Translations under genes and position numbers: made by a program | Notes under the pieces: model-generated | Told to the model about the DNA's origin: nothing | What the model saw: the letters and a program-made list of their open reading frames with translations, nothing else | Database searches by the model: none | Source: an uncultured Senegalimassilia sp. | GTDB taxonomy: Bacteria > Actinomycetota > Coriobacteriia > Coriobacteriales > Eggerthellaceae | NCBI RefSeq assembly: GCF_934630535.1 | Contig: NZ_CAKTVU010000029.1 | Span: 1-17,043, forward strand | Reading direction: 5' to 3' | Length of the DNA stretch: 17,043 bases | Shown here: positions 9,564 to 16,696 of the stretch, one piece after another | Numbering within the stretch: the stretch's first letter is position 1 | Layout: every line of letters begins with the position of its first letter

Positions 9564-10094
9564 TTACGCGTTCGCGCCGGTGGAGATGCGGAACAGCGGC
9601 TGGTCGTACTCGACCTGCGTGCCGTTGGCCGCCAGCACCTCGGTGATGATGCCCGGCGCGGGAGCCGTGATCTCGTTCATCATCTTCATGGCTTCCACGA
9701 TGGCCAGCGTCTGGCCGGTCAGCACCTCCTGGCCCACCTTCACGAACGGGTCCTCGTCGGGGCTGGGGCCGGCGTAGAACGTACCGACCATGGGGCTGCG
9801 GACCACGCTGGCGTCGTCGTCGCCGGCCACGGGCGCGCTTGCGGCGCCGGCCACCACGCCGGTGGCGTCCTCGCGGGCGTTGAGCAGCTGGCCGACGCGC
9901 TCGGCCATGAGGGGCAGGGCGGCGCCGGACAGCGCGCCGGCGGCGGGCTTGCGCTCGAGCTCGATCTCCACCTGGCCGTCCTTGAAGCGCAGGGCCGTCA
10001 GGTCGCCCTCGTCCATGATGCTGAGGAGGTCGAGGATGTTCTCGCGGCGCTGCTTCATGGCGTCGGCGGTGCCGTTGGTTTCGTTCGTGGTCAT
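9564..10094 (-). CDS. accB: Biotin carboxyl carrier protein (BCCP)
   Basis: The 176-residue protein has an N-terminal helix region of the AccB type (ILDLLSIMDEGDLTALRFKDG), an Ala/Gly-rich flexible linker (about 51-95), and a C-terminal biotinyl domain with SPMVGTFY and the biotinylation motif EAMKMM, target Lys137. It carries carboxybiotin between biotin carboxylase and a carboxyltransferase. The ATG at 10094 has TAGGAG upstream; that ribosome site contains the TAG stop of pxpC, only nine bases away, so translation is probably coupled. The 'thumb'-bearing AccB form cannot be confirmed by eye. Confidence 0.95.
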   Translation of the reverse strand: MTTNETNGTADAMKQRRENILDLLSIMDEGDLTALRFKDGQVEIELERKPAAGALSGAALPLMAERVGQLLNAREDATGVVAGAASAPVAGDDDASVVRSPMVGTFYAGPSPDEDPFVKVGQEVLTGQTLAIVEAMKMMNEITAPAPGIITEVLAANGTQVEYDQPLFRISTGANA

Positions 10095-10103
10095 GGGGTG
10101 CTC

Positions 10104-11237
10104 CTATCGGTTCGACTCGCTTGCGGGCTGCTCTGCGGGCTGCAAGCGTTGTTGCTCGGTTTTGCTCAGTTCGATCCACAGCTTCTGGCTGCCGGATGCG
10201 TGCGCGCGGGCCTGCGCTTCCAGGATGGGCGTCAGCCTTCGCGCCGTCCTTCGCGGCGAGACGCCGCCGTAGCAGGGGCGCCTGACTATCTTGGCGAGCG
10301 CCTCCATGCGGCGCGCCTCCTGGCGGTACAGGTCCTGCGCCTGCTGCACGGTGACGGGGGCGAAGCGGATGACGCGGCCCGGCGTGCACTGCACCAGCTT
10401 GGGCAGGTCGACGCTGCAGACGGTGCCGATTTTGGCGTAGCCGCCTGTGGTCTGGCGGTCGGAGAGCATGATGATGGGGCGGCCGTCGGCGGGGATCTGC
10501 ACGGCGCCCAGCGCGATGCCGTCCGAGATGATGTCGCTGCCGTTCACCGTTTCGATCTCAGGGCCGTCCAGGCGGAATCCCATGCGGTCGCAGCGGCTGG
10601 TGGTGGTGTAGGCCTGGCCGTAGAAGGTGTCCACGCCGTCTTGCGTGAACATGTCCTCCTGCGGGCCGGGCACCACGCGCAGCGTGATCTCGGGGTCGTC
10701 GAAGCCGTAGAACGCGTCATCGCGGTCGACGGTATGCGAGCCCAGGTTGGGGATGAAATCGATGTTGCGCGTGCAGAACGGCAGGTAATCGCCGGTGATG
10801 AGCGCGCGGCCCTTCCATCCGCCGATGCCGCACTTCAGGTTGGTCGAGCGGCTGCCCATGACCTCGGGCGCGTTGATCGATCCGCCCGCGATGGCCAGGT
10901 AGCCGTACATGCCCGTTTTCGGGGCGCCGAAGGCCAGCACGCTGCCGCGGTGCACGGCCAGCGCGGTGTACATGGGCGCGGGGCGGCCGTCGAGCGTGGG
11001 GCGGAAATCGCCGCCGGTGATGGCGACGTAGGTGCTGGTGGTGAAGCGAAGCGTTGGCCCGGCCAGGCAGAACTCCAGGACGGGGGCGTCGGGGTCGTTG
11101 TCGACCAGCAGGTTGGCGGTGTGCAACGCGCGGGTGTCCATGACGCCTGACGGGCTGAAGCCGCTGCCCAGGAAACCGGTGCGGCCCCGGTCCTGCACGG
11201 TGGTCAGGATGCCGGGTTTGATGGCGGTGACTCCCAT
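10104..11237 (-). CDS. pxpC: 5-oxoprolinase subunit C / biotin-dependent carboxyltransferase family (KipA, AHS2)
   Basis: The protein carries the KipA/AHS2 N-terminal signature (TTVQDRGRTGFLGSG then SGVMDTRALHTANLLV), LEFCLAGPTLRF and AITGGDF, a YLAIAGGS segment, GSRSTNLKCGIGG and SDRQTTGGYAKIGTV. With PxpB it binds the PxpA subunit to hydrolyse pyroglutamate; the same fold forms part of the carboxyltransferase half of urea carboxylase. At 377 residues it is longer than the ~310-340 usual for the family; the last ~65 residues (Arg- and Gln-rich, after the PVTVQQAQDLYRQ region) look like an added tail. The ATG at 11237 is one base after the pxpB stop with GGAGG upstream, so translation is coupled. 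Confidence 0.93.
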   Translation of the reverse strand: MGVTAIKPGILTTVQDRGRTGFLGSGFSPSGVMDTRALHTANLLVDNDPDAPVLEFCLAGPTLRFTTSTYVAITGGDFRPTLDGRPAPMYTALAVHRGSVLAFGAPKTGMYGYLAIAGGSINAPEVMGSRSTNLKCGIGGWKGRALITGDYLPFCTRNIDFIPNLGSHTVDRDDAFYGFDDPEITLRVVPGPQEDMFTQDGVDTFYGQAYTTTSRCDRMGFRLDGPEIETVNGSDIISDGIALGAVQIPADGRPIIMLSDRQTTGGYAKIGTVCSVDLPKLVQCTPGRVIRFAPVTVQQAQDLYRQEARRMEALAKIVRRPCYGGVSPRRTARRLTPILEAQARAHASGSQKLWIELSKTEQQRLQPAEQPASESNR

Positions 11238-11238
11238 G

Positions 11239-11967
11239 CTAGGCCTCCTCTACGATAACGTCGCACTCATAGCCGCCTGCGGCGATTTGCGCCTCGATGG
11301 CGTCGTACTGCTTCTGCGTGATGGGCTGGAAGCGAAGGTACTCGCCGGCGCGGTACAGGATGGGCTGGGCGCGCTCGGGGTCGTACGGGCGCACGGGGCT
11401 GCGGCCGATGATCTGCCAGCCTCCGGGGCTTGCCAGCGGGTAGATGCCAGTCTGCGCGCCGCCGATGCCCACGCTGCCCGCGGGAATCTCGGTGCGAGGC
11501 ACGGAAAGGCGAGGCGTGTGCAGTCGCGGGTCCAGGCCGCCCAGGTAGGCGAAGCCGGGCAGGAAGCCCAGCATGTCGATGAGGTAGTCGTGCCCGCAGT
11601 GCAGGCTGATGACCTCCTGCTCGGACATGCCGGCATGGTGCATCACGGTGGGCATGTCGGGGCCGAACTCCCCGCCGTAGCAGACGGGGATGACCACGAT
11701 GCGCTTCACGCCCGCCTCGGCGGCGGTCAGGTTGCGCAGCTTGCCCTGCACGCGCTGGCACAGCTCGTCGTAGCCGATGACGCACGGGTCGTAGGTGACC
11801 ATGAGCGAGCAGAACGTGGGCACCAGCTCGGTGACCCCGGGGATGGGGTCGTCGGTGAGCGTCTGCGCGGCAACGCGGATCATGCCGCTGGTTTGCGGCG
11901 ATATGGTTTTGGCGAACTCCAAGTTGATAGCGGAGTCGCCAGCGATGGTGATGTTGAATCCAGCCAC
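11239..11967 (-). CDS. pxpB: 5-oxoprolinase subunit B (KipI, AHS1)
   Basis: The 242-residue protein matches KipI/AHS1 in length and shows the family motifs IAGDSAINLEF near the N-terminus, VIPVCYGGEFGPD, GFLPGFAYLGGLD, PRTEIPAGSVGIGG and IYPLASPGGWQIIGRSP. It pairs with PxpC in 5-oxoprolinase; in B. subtilis the KipI homologue also inhibits the sporulation kinase KinA, a role with no support here. The start is GTG at 11967, preceded by AGGGGA. It is the first gene of the six-gene operon, so the promoter should lie in 11968-12100. Confidence 0.93.
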   Translation of the reverse strand: MAGFNITIAGDSAINLEFAKTISPQTSGMIRVAAQTLTDDPIPGVTELVPTFCSLMVTYDPCVIGYDELCQRVQGKLRNLTAAEAGVKRIVVIPVCYGGEFGPDMPTVMHHAGMSEQEVISLHCGHDYLIDMLGFLPGFAYLGGLDPRLHTPRLSVPRTEIPAGSVGIGGAQTGIYPLASPGGWQIIGRSPVRPYDPERAQPILYRAGEYLRFQPITQKQYDAIEAQIAAGGYECDVIVEEA

Positions 11968-12227
11968 TGTTCCCCTATGCTTTCGGATTGCGTACCTGCC
12001 TATGGTAGATGATGTTTCCCCTCATGCTAAGGCAATTAGCCGCAAAAAGGCATTTTGGTAATATACTTGCAACCTATTTCATGGATAACGATGAAGCCGC
12101 GGAAACGCGGCAAAAGGCGCGGCTGCGCGGGTGGGTATTCCGGTTTGCGGGAAGGTCGATTCCGCTATCTTGGAGTGCTTGCGGCGTCGTCTCGCCGATT
12201 GCAAGATAACGGGAGCGAGGGTCTCTG
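11968..12227. promoter_or_regulatory. Divergent promoter/leader region between pxpB and the TauE/SafE gene
   Basis: This 260-base gap has an AT-rich core (about 12023-12082) unlike its surroundings. It holds TATACT (12062-12067) for the plus strand and, overlapping on the minus strand, TATATT (12060-12065), both possible -10 boxes; I find no convincing -35 for either. The short dyad GCTAA-GGCAA-TTAGC (12026-12040) is a possible operator. The plus-strand leader contains a hairpin GCCGCG-GAAA-CGCGGC (12096-12111) with a GNRA-type loop. No gene is supported here. Confidence 0.45.
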
Positions 12228-12944
12228 TTGGTTAAGAACGTCATATTCCTGGCGGTGTTTTTGTTCGGCTACACCGTGCAGGCCATCACCGGCTTCGCCG
12301 GCAACATCTTCTGCATGCCGGTGGGCACGCTCACGCTGGGGCTGCAAAGCTCGGTGTCCATTTTGAACGCCACGGGCTTTCTTGCCTGCACGGTGTTGGC
12401 GGTGCTGAACATCCGCAGCATCCACTGGCGCGAGCTCGGCAAGATCGTGGGCGTCATGCTGCCGTTCGTGGCGTTGGGCGCCTGGCTTGACTCCGTGGTG
12501 CCGTTGCATGCGTTGCTGAAGATATACGGCTTGGTCATCCTTGCCGTGGGCATCAAGAACCTCGTGCAGCGCAAGCAATCGTTCCTGCCGGAGTGGGCGT
12601 TGTGGGGCGTGTTGGCGGCGGCGGGCCTGATCCAGGGCATGTTCGTTTCCGGCGGCGCGCTGCTGGTCATCTACGCGGTGCAGAAGCTCACGGACAAGGA
12701 GCAGTTCCGTGCCACGCTGTCGGCGGTGTGGTCCATCCTCAACCTGCTGTACGCCGGTGTGCAGCTGTGCCAGGGGCACTTCACCCACGAAGTGTGGATC
12801 ATGGTGCTGTGCTGCATCCCGCTCATCGTGCTGGCCACGGTGGTCGGCGGCAAGCTTGCCAAGCGCATCAGCCAGGAGCGCTTCCTGAAGCTGACGTATG
12901 TGCTGCTGCTGGTCATCGGCACCGTTTTGCTGATTACGTCGTAG
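12228..12944 (+). CDS. TauE/SafE (DUF81) family membrane transporter
   Basis: A 238-residue, strongly hydrophobic protein with seven or eight apparent membrane segments. The two family half-repeats are visible: FGYTVQAITGFAGNIFCMPV at the N-terminus and AAGLIQGMFVSGGALLVIYA in the second half. Family members export sulfite, sulfoacetate or related small organic anions, or are of unknown substrate. The start is TTG at 12228, with GCGAGG seven bases upstream; no ATG or GTG would keep the first membrane helix. It is divergent from the pyroglutamate operon, so the two may share control and it may move a related carboxylate, but this is a guess. It is followed at once by a strong terminator, so it is monocistronic. 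Confidence 0.88.
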   Translation: MVKNVIFLAVFLFGYTVQAITGFAGNIFCMPVGTLTLGLQSSVSILNATGFLACTVLAVLNIRSIHWRELGKIVGVMLPFVALGAWLDSVVPLHALLKIYGLVILAVGIKNLVQRKQSFLPEWALWGVLAAAGLIQGMFVSGGALLVIYAVQKLTDKEQFRATLSAVWSILNLLYAGVQLCQGHFTHEVWIMVLCCIPLIVLATVVGGKLAKRISQERFLKLTYVLLLVIGTVLLITS

Positions 12945-12962
12945 TTTCGTATCTCGAAACGA

Positions 12963-12989
12963 AAAGCGGGGGCCGGTGGCCCCCGCTTT
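12963..12989. terminator. Bidirectional intrinsic terminator between TauE/SafE gene and usp
   Basis: AAAGCGGGGGCC (12963-12974), loop GGT and GGCCCCCGCTTT (12978-12989) make a perfect 12-bp stem lying 18 bases after the transporter stop and 36 bases from the usp stop. On the minus strand the stem runs into TTTTCGTTTCG, a usable T-tract; on the plus strand the TTT is inside the stem. Confidence 0.9.
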
Positions 12990-13025
12990 CGCGTTCATGC
13001 TTGTTTTGCCGTTGGCTTTGCGCGG

Positions 13026-13469
13026 TTAGTCCTGCTTGACCACCAGCACGTCGCAGCGGACGTTGCGGATGAGGTACGTGGAAACGCTGCCCACGAACAC
13101 GTACTTGATGTTGCTCAGGCCGCGCTCGCCGCAAATGACCAGGTCGGGCTCGTTGGGCTCGATGAGCTGCTTCTGCAGCGTGTCGGTGATGCGGCCGGCA
13201 CGGACGAGCAGCTGCACGGAGGGGATGTCGGCGTTGTTGCGGGCCTTCTCCAGAAGGTCGGCCAGGTCGGTCTCGATGCGGATCTTGCCTTCGTTGCACA
13301 GAAGCTCGAAGTCGACGCCCGAGGCCTCATAGGGCACGGAGTCGATGACGTGACCGAACGTGAGCTCTGCGTTCTCTTCCTCCGCCAGGGCGATGGCGCG
13401 TTCCATGACCGCTCGCTGGGTGGATGCGCCGTCGAGTGCTGCGAAGATGCGCTTGTAACCGAAAGCCAT
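13026..13469 (-). CDS. Universal stress protein, UspA family (ATP-binding type)
   Basis: The 147-residue single-domain protein has the UspA start (YKRIFAALDGA), the central FGHVIDSV, and the ATP-binding pattern G-x2-G-x9-G-S at Gly114, Gly117 and Gly127-Ser128 (GERGLSN...VGSVS), ending in CDVLVVKQD. This places it with the ATP-binding Usp proteins of the MJ0577 type. Such proteins help survival under starvation, redox or acid stress, without a fixed biochemical output. It starts at ATG 13469 with AAAGGGG upstream and appears monocistronic, ending at a shared terminator. A possible -10 box TACAAT lies upstream at 13571-13576 (minus strand), without a clear -35. Confidence 0.93.
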   Translation of the reverse strand: MAFGYKRIFAALDGASTQRAVMERAIALAEEENAELTFGHVIDSVPYEASGVDFELLCNEGKIRIETDLADLLEKARNNADIPSVQLLVRAGRITDTLQKQLIEPNEPDLVICGERGLSNIKYVFVGSVSTYLIRNVRCDVLVVKQD

Positions 13470-13845
13470 GATAACCCCTTTCGTTGTGCGCGGCGCTTGG
13501 GCGCCTGCGCGGATGTTTTCAGGTCGGCTCGAGCGTGTGCCACGAGATCACGCGCCCGTGTTCTGGGGTTATTGTACCGCAATGTGCGCCCGCCGGCGGT
13601 GACGGTTTGCTTTCGGCCCAAGGTGCTGCCCCGGGGTTTTTCGGTGGGGAAGCGGGGTGTGCTCAGGCGGGCTGCGCGCGGCTTCTGCCGATGGCCTTTG
13701 CCGGCGAGCTTGTCCGAAATGCGGTTTTCGTGCTCCGGCTAACTTTGTTGGTTGCCGCGCGGGCGGCAACGCGGTGCGAAAGTGCTAATCTGGACGGCGA
13801 ACTTATCATCGTGCGTTATGCGCACCGGCATGCAAGGAGCACCTT
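13470..13845. promoter_or_regulatory. Intergenic region between usp and the aminotransferase gene
   Basis: These 376 bases hold no supported gene; the frames that are open lack ribosome sites and recognisable protein. Visible elements are a possible minus-strand -10 (TACAAT, 13571-13576) for usp, a perfect hairpin GTTGCCGC-GCGG-GCGGCAAC (13751-13770), and a short dyad GTGCG-TTATG-CGCAC (13811-13825) just upstream of the aminotransferase ribosome site AAGGAG (13834-13839). The hairpin has no T-run and may be a regulator site or leader structure. Confidence 0.4.
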
Positions 13846-15036
13846 ATGATCGACGAAAGAATGTATGGCCTGGGAAATGCGCCCTCTGCGATCCGCGAGC
13901 TGTTCGCCTACGGTTTGAAGCGCAAGGCCGAGATCGGCGAGGACAAGGTGTTCGACTACTCCATCGGCAACCCCAGCGTGCCCGCGCCGCAGAAGGTGGC
14001 CGACACCATCGAGGAGCTCATGAAGCTGCCGCCGGTCGAGCTGCACGCGTATTCCCCCGCCGCCGGCATCCCCGCCGTCCGCCAGACCATCGCCGACAGC
14101 ATCGCTCGCCGCTACGGCATCCCGGCGAAGGCTGGCCGCGTGTACATGACGGTGGGTGCCGCCGCATCCATCGCCATCAGCCTGGGCGCCGTCACCAACG
14201 CCGGCGACGAGGTCATCGTCCCCAGCCCGTACTTCCCCGAGTACAAGGTGTGGATCGAGACCATGGGCTGCTCCATCGTCGAGGTGCCCACGCAGGTTCC
14301 CAGCTTCCAGCTTGACGTGGAGGCCATGGGCGCTGCCATCAACGAGAAGACCGCGGCCGTCATCATCAATTCGCCGAACAACCCGGTGGGCGCGGTGTAC
14401 ACGCGCGAGAACCTGGAGGCGCTGGCAGCCATGCTGGAGGCGAAGAGCGCCGAGATCGGCCGCCCGATCTACCTGATCAGCGACGAGCCGTATCGCGAGA
14501 TCACCTACGGTGTGGAGGTTCCCTACGTTCCCACCATCTATCCTCGTACTTTGGTGTGCTATTCGTATTCCAAGGCGCTCAGCCTGCCGGGCGAGCGCGT
14601 CGGCTACGTGTACGTTTCCGACACCATGGATGCCGAAGAGGCCGACCGTGTGTTCTTCGCCGTCGCCGGCGCGGGCCGCGCGCACGGTTACATCTGCGCG
14701 CCGGTGCTGTTCCAGCGCGTCGCCGCGGCGTGTGTCGACGAGCCGTCCGACGTGGAGGCGTATGCCACCAACCGTCGCATCCTGACCAAGGCTCTGGACG
14801 AGATGGGCTACGAGTACGTGCAGCCCGACGGCGCGTTCTACCTGTGGGTTCGCGCGCTTGAGCCCGATGCCCAGGCGTTCAGCGACCGTGCGAAGCAGCA
14901 TGAGCTGCTCATCGTGCCTTCCGATAGCTTCGGCGTCCCGGGTTGGGTGCGCATGAGCTACTGCATCGCCCGCGAGACCATCGAGAACAGCCTGCCGGCG
15001 CTGAAGGCGCTCAAGGAGTCTTACGACGCCGAGTAG
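13846..15036 (+). CDS. Pyridoxal-phosphate-dependent aminotransferase, class I/II
   Basis: The 396-residue protein is a full-length fold-type I aminotransferase. It shows YSIGNPS (38-44), HAYSPAAGIPAVR (67-79), the NSPNNPVG loop (175-182), SDEPYREITY (212-221) with the PLP-contacting Asp213 and Tyr216, SYSKALSLPGERVGY with Schiff-base Lys243 and phosphate-binding Arg251, and a late WVRMSY with Arg369, the likely substrate carboxylate contact. These make it aspartate-aminotransferase-like; the amino donor and acceptor cannot be told. The ATG at 13846 has AAGGAG six bases upstream. The next genes toward the right encode a PLP-sensing regulator and PLP synthase, so cofactor supply is encoded close by. 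It ends at a strong terminator shared with the convergent regulator gene. Confidence 0.93.
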   Translation: MIDERMYGLGNAPSAIRELFAYGLKRKAEIGEDKVFDYSIGNPSVPAPQKVADTIEELMKLPPVELHAYSPAAGIPAVRQTIADSIARRYGIPAKAGRVYMTVGAAASIAISLGAVTNAGDEVIVPSPYFPEYKVWIETMGCSIVEVPTQVPSFQLDVEAMGAAINEKTAAVIINSPNNPVGAVYTRENLEALAAMLEAKSAEIGRPIYLISDEPYREITYGVEVPYVPTIYPRTLVCYSYSKALSLPGERVGYVYVSDTMDAEEADRVFFAVAGAGRAHGYICAPVLFQRVAAACVDEPSDVEAYATNRRILTKALDEMGYEYVQPDGAFYLWVRALEPDAQAFSDRAKQHELLIVPSDSFGVPGWVRMSYCIARETIENSLPALKALKESYDAE

Positions 15037-15060
15037 CGTTTGCTTGATTTTGCGGTAGAG

Positions 15061-15097
15061 GCGCGAGCCGGGTGGGGAGCCCGGCTCGCGCTTTTTT
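15061..15097. terminator. Intrinsic terminator after the aminotransferase gene
   Basis: GCGCGAGCCGGG (15061-15072), a seven-base loop and CCCGGCTCGCGC (15080-15091) form a perfect 12-bp stem followed by TTTTTT (15092-15097). This is a textbook plus-strand terminator 24 bases after the stop. It lies just beyond the stop of the convergent regulator gene at 15110 and may also stop that transcript. Confidence 0.95.
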
Positions 15098-15109
15098 GCG
15101 TTTGGTGCC

Positions 15110-16561
15110 CTATGCCCAGGCGCTTGCGAGGGCGTTAGCGACGGCGGGGGCTTTTTCGGCAGAGACGCTGTCGCTTCGCAGGATAAAACGCGCGAGGGGT
15201 GCGCCTACCATGCTTGCTGTGCTTGCCTGCGGCTCGGTGCCGGTCGGGGTCGCGCTTGGTGAAGCCGCGCCGGCGAAGCTCGACAGCGGGGCGATGCGGA
15301 TGCCGGCGGCTTCGGCCGCGACGGCAAGCTCGCGCTCGCCTCGTTCGCTTTCCAGCTGCATGATGAAATGCAGGCCGTCGTTGAGCCCGGCAAACGCAAC
15401 CCGTTCCCTGAAGGCTTCGCGCAAGGCGTTGACCAGGGCATCCTGCGTTTTGCGCGCGTGGGTGCGCAAGCGGTTCACGTGGCGGTCGTAATGCCCCTGC
15501 TCGATGAAGCGAGCCAGTGCCAGCTGGTCGAGCGGGCTGACGGTGCTCGCGTAGAAGCCGAGCTGTTCGCGGAAGCGCTGCGCCAGCTGCGGCGGCAGCA
15601 CCAGGTACGCCATGCGAAACGCCGCGCCCAAGCTTTTGGCGAACGAATTGAGGTACAGCACGCGCTCGGCGACGTCGATGCCGAACAGCGAGGGGATGGG
15701 CCGCCCTGCCATGCGGAACTCCGAGTCGTAGTCGTCTTCGATCAGGTAGCGATCGCCTTCGCGCGCCCAGTTCAGCAGCTCGCGGCGTCGAGCCGCCGTG
15801 GTGACGATCCCCGTGGGGAACTGGTGCGACGGCATGATGTGGGCGACCGATGCGCCGGAGGCTTCCAGGGCTGCTACGTTGATGCCGGAATCGTCCAGCC
15901 TGATATGCGCCACCTGCGCGTCCTGTTGCTCGTACATGCGTGTGAGCAGGGGATATCCAGGGTCTTCCACCGCGTAGCGCCTCGTGCGCCCCAGCAGCTG
16001 CACCAACAGTTGATAGAGCGTTTGCGATCCGGCGCCTATGACCACCTGGTCGGGCGACACGTCCATCCCACGATACTGTCGCAGGTGGTCGGCGATGGTG
16101 CTTCGCAGTTCGGGCGACCCCGCTGCAGAAGCGGCCTCGGCAAGCGATGCCGCCGATTCGTCCGAGAGCGTCCGCCGGACGGCTTTCGCCCAAGCGGAGT
16201 AGGGGAGTATGGTGGTCGCCAGCGTGCTGTGCGTGAAATCCGCGAGTAGCGGCGCGTTGAACGGCGTGTTTTGCGGGTGGGGTGCGGCGCCGGTTGGTGG
16301 GGCGGCGTGGGCGGCGGGCGCAAGCTCGCATGCATAGTAACCGCAGCGTTCGCGTGAGCGGATGTAGCCCTCGGCGGTGAGCTGGTCGTATGCGGCCTCG
16401 ATCGTGATCAGACTGACACCCAGTTGCTTCGCAAGCGCGCGTTTCGATGGCAGTTTTTGCCCAGGTTCGATTCCCCCGTGTGCGATATCGTGGCGGATGC
16501 AGCGATACAGGTATTCGTAAAGGCTCAGGTCACCGCGCGATTCCATATCATAGAAGAACAC
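15110..16561 (-). CDS. pdxR: MocR/GntR family regulator with aminotransferase-like domain, PdxR type
   Basis: The 483-residue protein joins a GntR winged helix-turn-helix (about 13-80: LYEYLYRCIRHDI, LPSKRALAKQLGVSLITIEA, GYIRSR) to a fold-type I aminotransferase-like domain, the MocR design. The effector domain keeps PSHQFPTG (244-251), DDYDSEFR (276-283) and SFAKSLGAAFR with Lys309, the expected PLP Schiff-base residue. PdxR regulators sense PLP and control pdxS/pdxT; here the gene is divergent from pdxS, which strongly supports that role. The start taken is GTG 16561; ATG 16546 (MESRGDLSLYEY) is possible, but neither has a strong ribosome site. A 20-30 residue Ala/Pro/Thr-rich loop sits in the C-terminal lobe (about FAGAASPSATPTG). 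The name pdxR rests on context plus family. Confidence 0.88.
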   Translation of the reverse strand: MFFYDMESRGDLSLYEYLYRCIRHDIAHGGIEPGQKLPSKRALAKQLGVSLITIEAAYDQLTAEGYIRSRERCGYYACELAPAAHAAPPTGAAPHPQNTPFNAPLLADFTHSTLATTILPYSAWAKAVRRTLSDESAASLAEAASAAGSPELRSTIADHLRQYRGMDVSPDQVVIGAGSQTLYQLLVQLLGRTRRYAVEDPGYPLLTRMYEQQDAQVAHIRLDDSGINVAALEASGASVAHIMPSHQFPTGIVTTAARRRELLNWAREGDRYLIEDDYDSEFRMAGRPIPSLFGIDVAERVLYLNSFAKSLGAAFRMAYLVLPPQLAQRFREQLGFYASTVSPLDQLALARFIEQGHYDRHVNRLRTHARKTQDALVNALREAFRERVAFAGLNDGLHFIMQLESERGERELAVAAEAAGIRIAPLSSFAGAASPSATPTGTEPQASTASMVGAPLARFILRSDSVSAEKAPAVANALASAWA

Positions 16562-16585
16562 TTGTTCGCCACCACTTTCCCCGAT

Positions 16586-16601
16586 TGTTTCACGTGGAAC
16601 A
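16586..16601. other. parS-like ParB binding site in the pdxR-pdxS intergenic region
   Basis: TGTTTCACGTGGAACA differs from the parS consensus TGTTTCACGTGAAACA at one position. Its reverse complement, TGTTCCACGTGAAACA, is, as I recall it, the parS site first described within B. subtilis spo0J. ParB binds parS, loads there as a CTP-dependent clamp and spreads to mark the replication-origin region. No parA or parB gene is in the window. The site starts 24 bases upstream of the pdxR GTG and ends 95 bases before the pdxS ATG. Confidence 0.8.
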
Positions 16602-16651
16602 TCTGGTCATATAAAAAGAAATAGTTTTGGGCATACTACCATAACCAGATG
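16600..16651. promoter_or_regulatory. Candidate PdxR operator: spaced inverted repeat upstream of pdxS
   Basis: CATCTGGT (16600-16607) and ACCAGATG (16644-16651) are exact 8-base inverted arms flanking a 36-base AT-rich spacer. The spacer holds the probable promoter elements for pdxS and pdxR (for example CATACT at 16632-16637 on plus and TATATG on minus), though no full -35/-10 pair is convincing. MocR proteins usually bind two half-sites around the promoter, so this spacing is suitable. The left arm overlaps the last two bases of the parS-like site. Confidence 0.5.
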
Positions 16652-16696
16652 AAGCGTAACCTTCGGGCATTCACATTCTTAGAGAAGGAGTAGGAA

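Noticed and set aside
12009..12209. 66-codon leader frame upstream of the TauE/SafE gene
   Set aside because: No convincing ribosome site, and the composition gives no protein signal; kept as leader/promoter DNA.
12165..12998. 277-codon minus-strand frame opposite the TauE/SafE gene
   Set aside because: Gln/His/Arg-rich antisense reading of a membrane protein gene; it crosses the terminator and has no plausible start signal.
13484..13849. Small plus-strand frames in the usp-aminotransferase gap
   Set aside because: No ribosome binding sites and no recognisable protein; one overlaps the aminotransferase ribosome site. Treated as non-coding.
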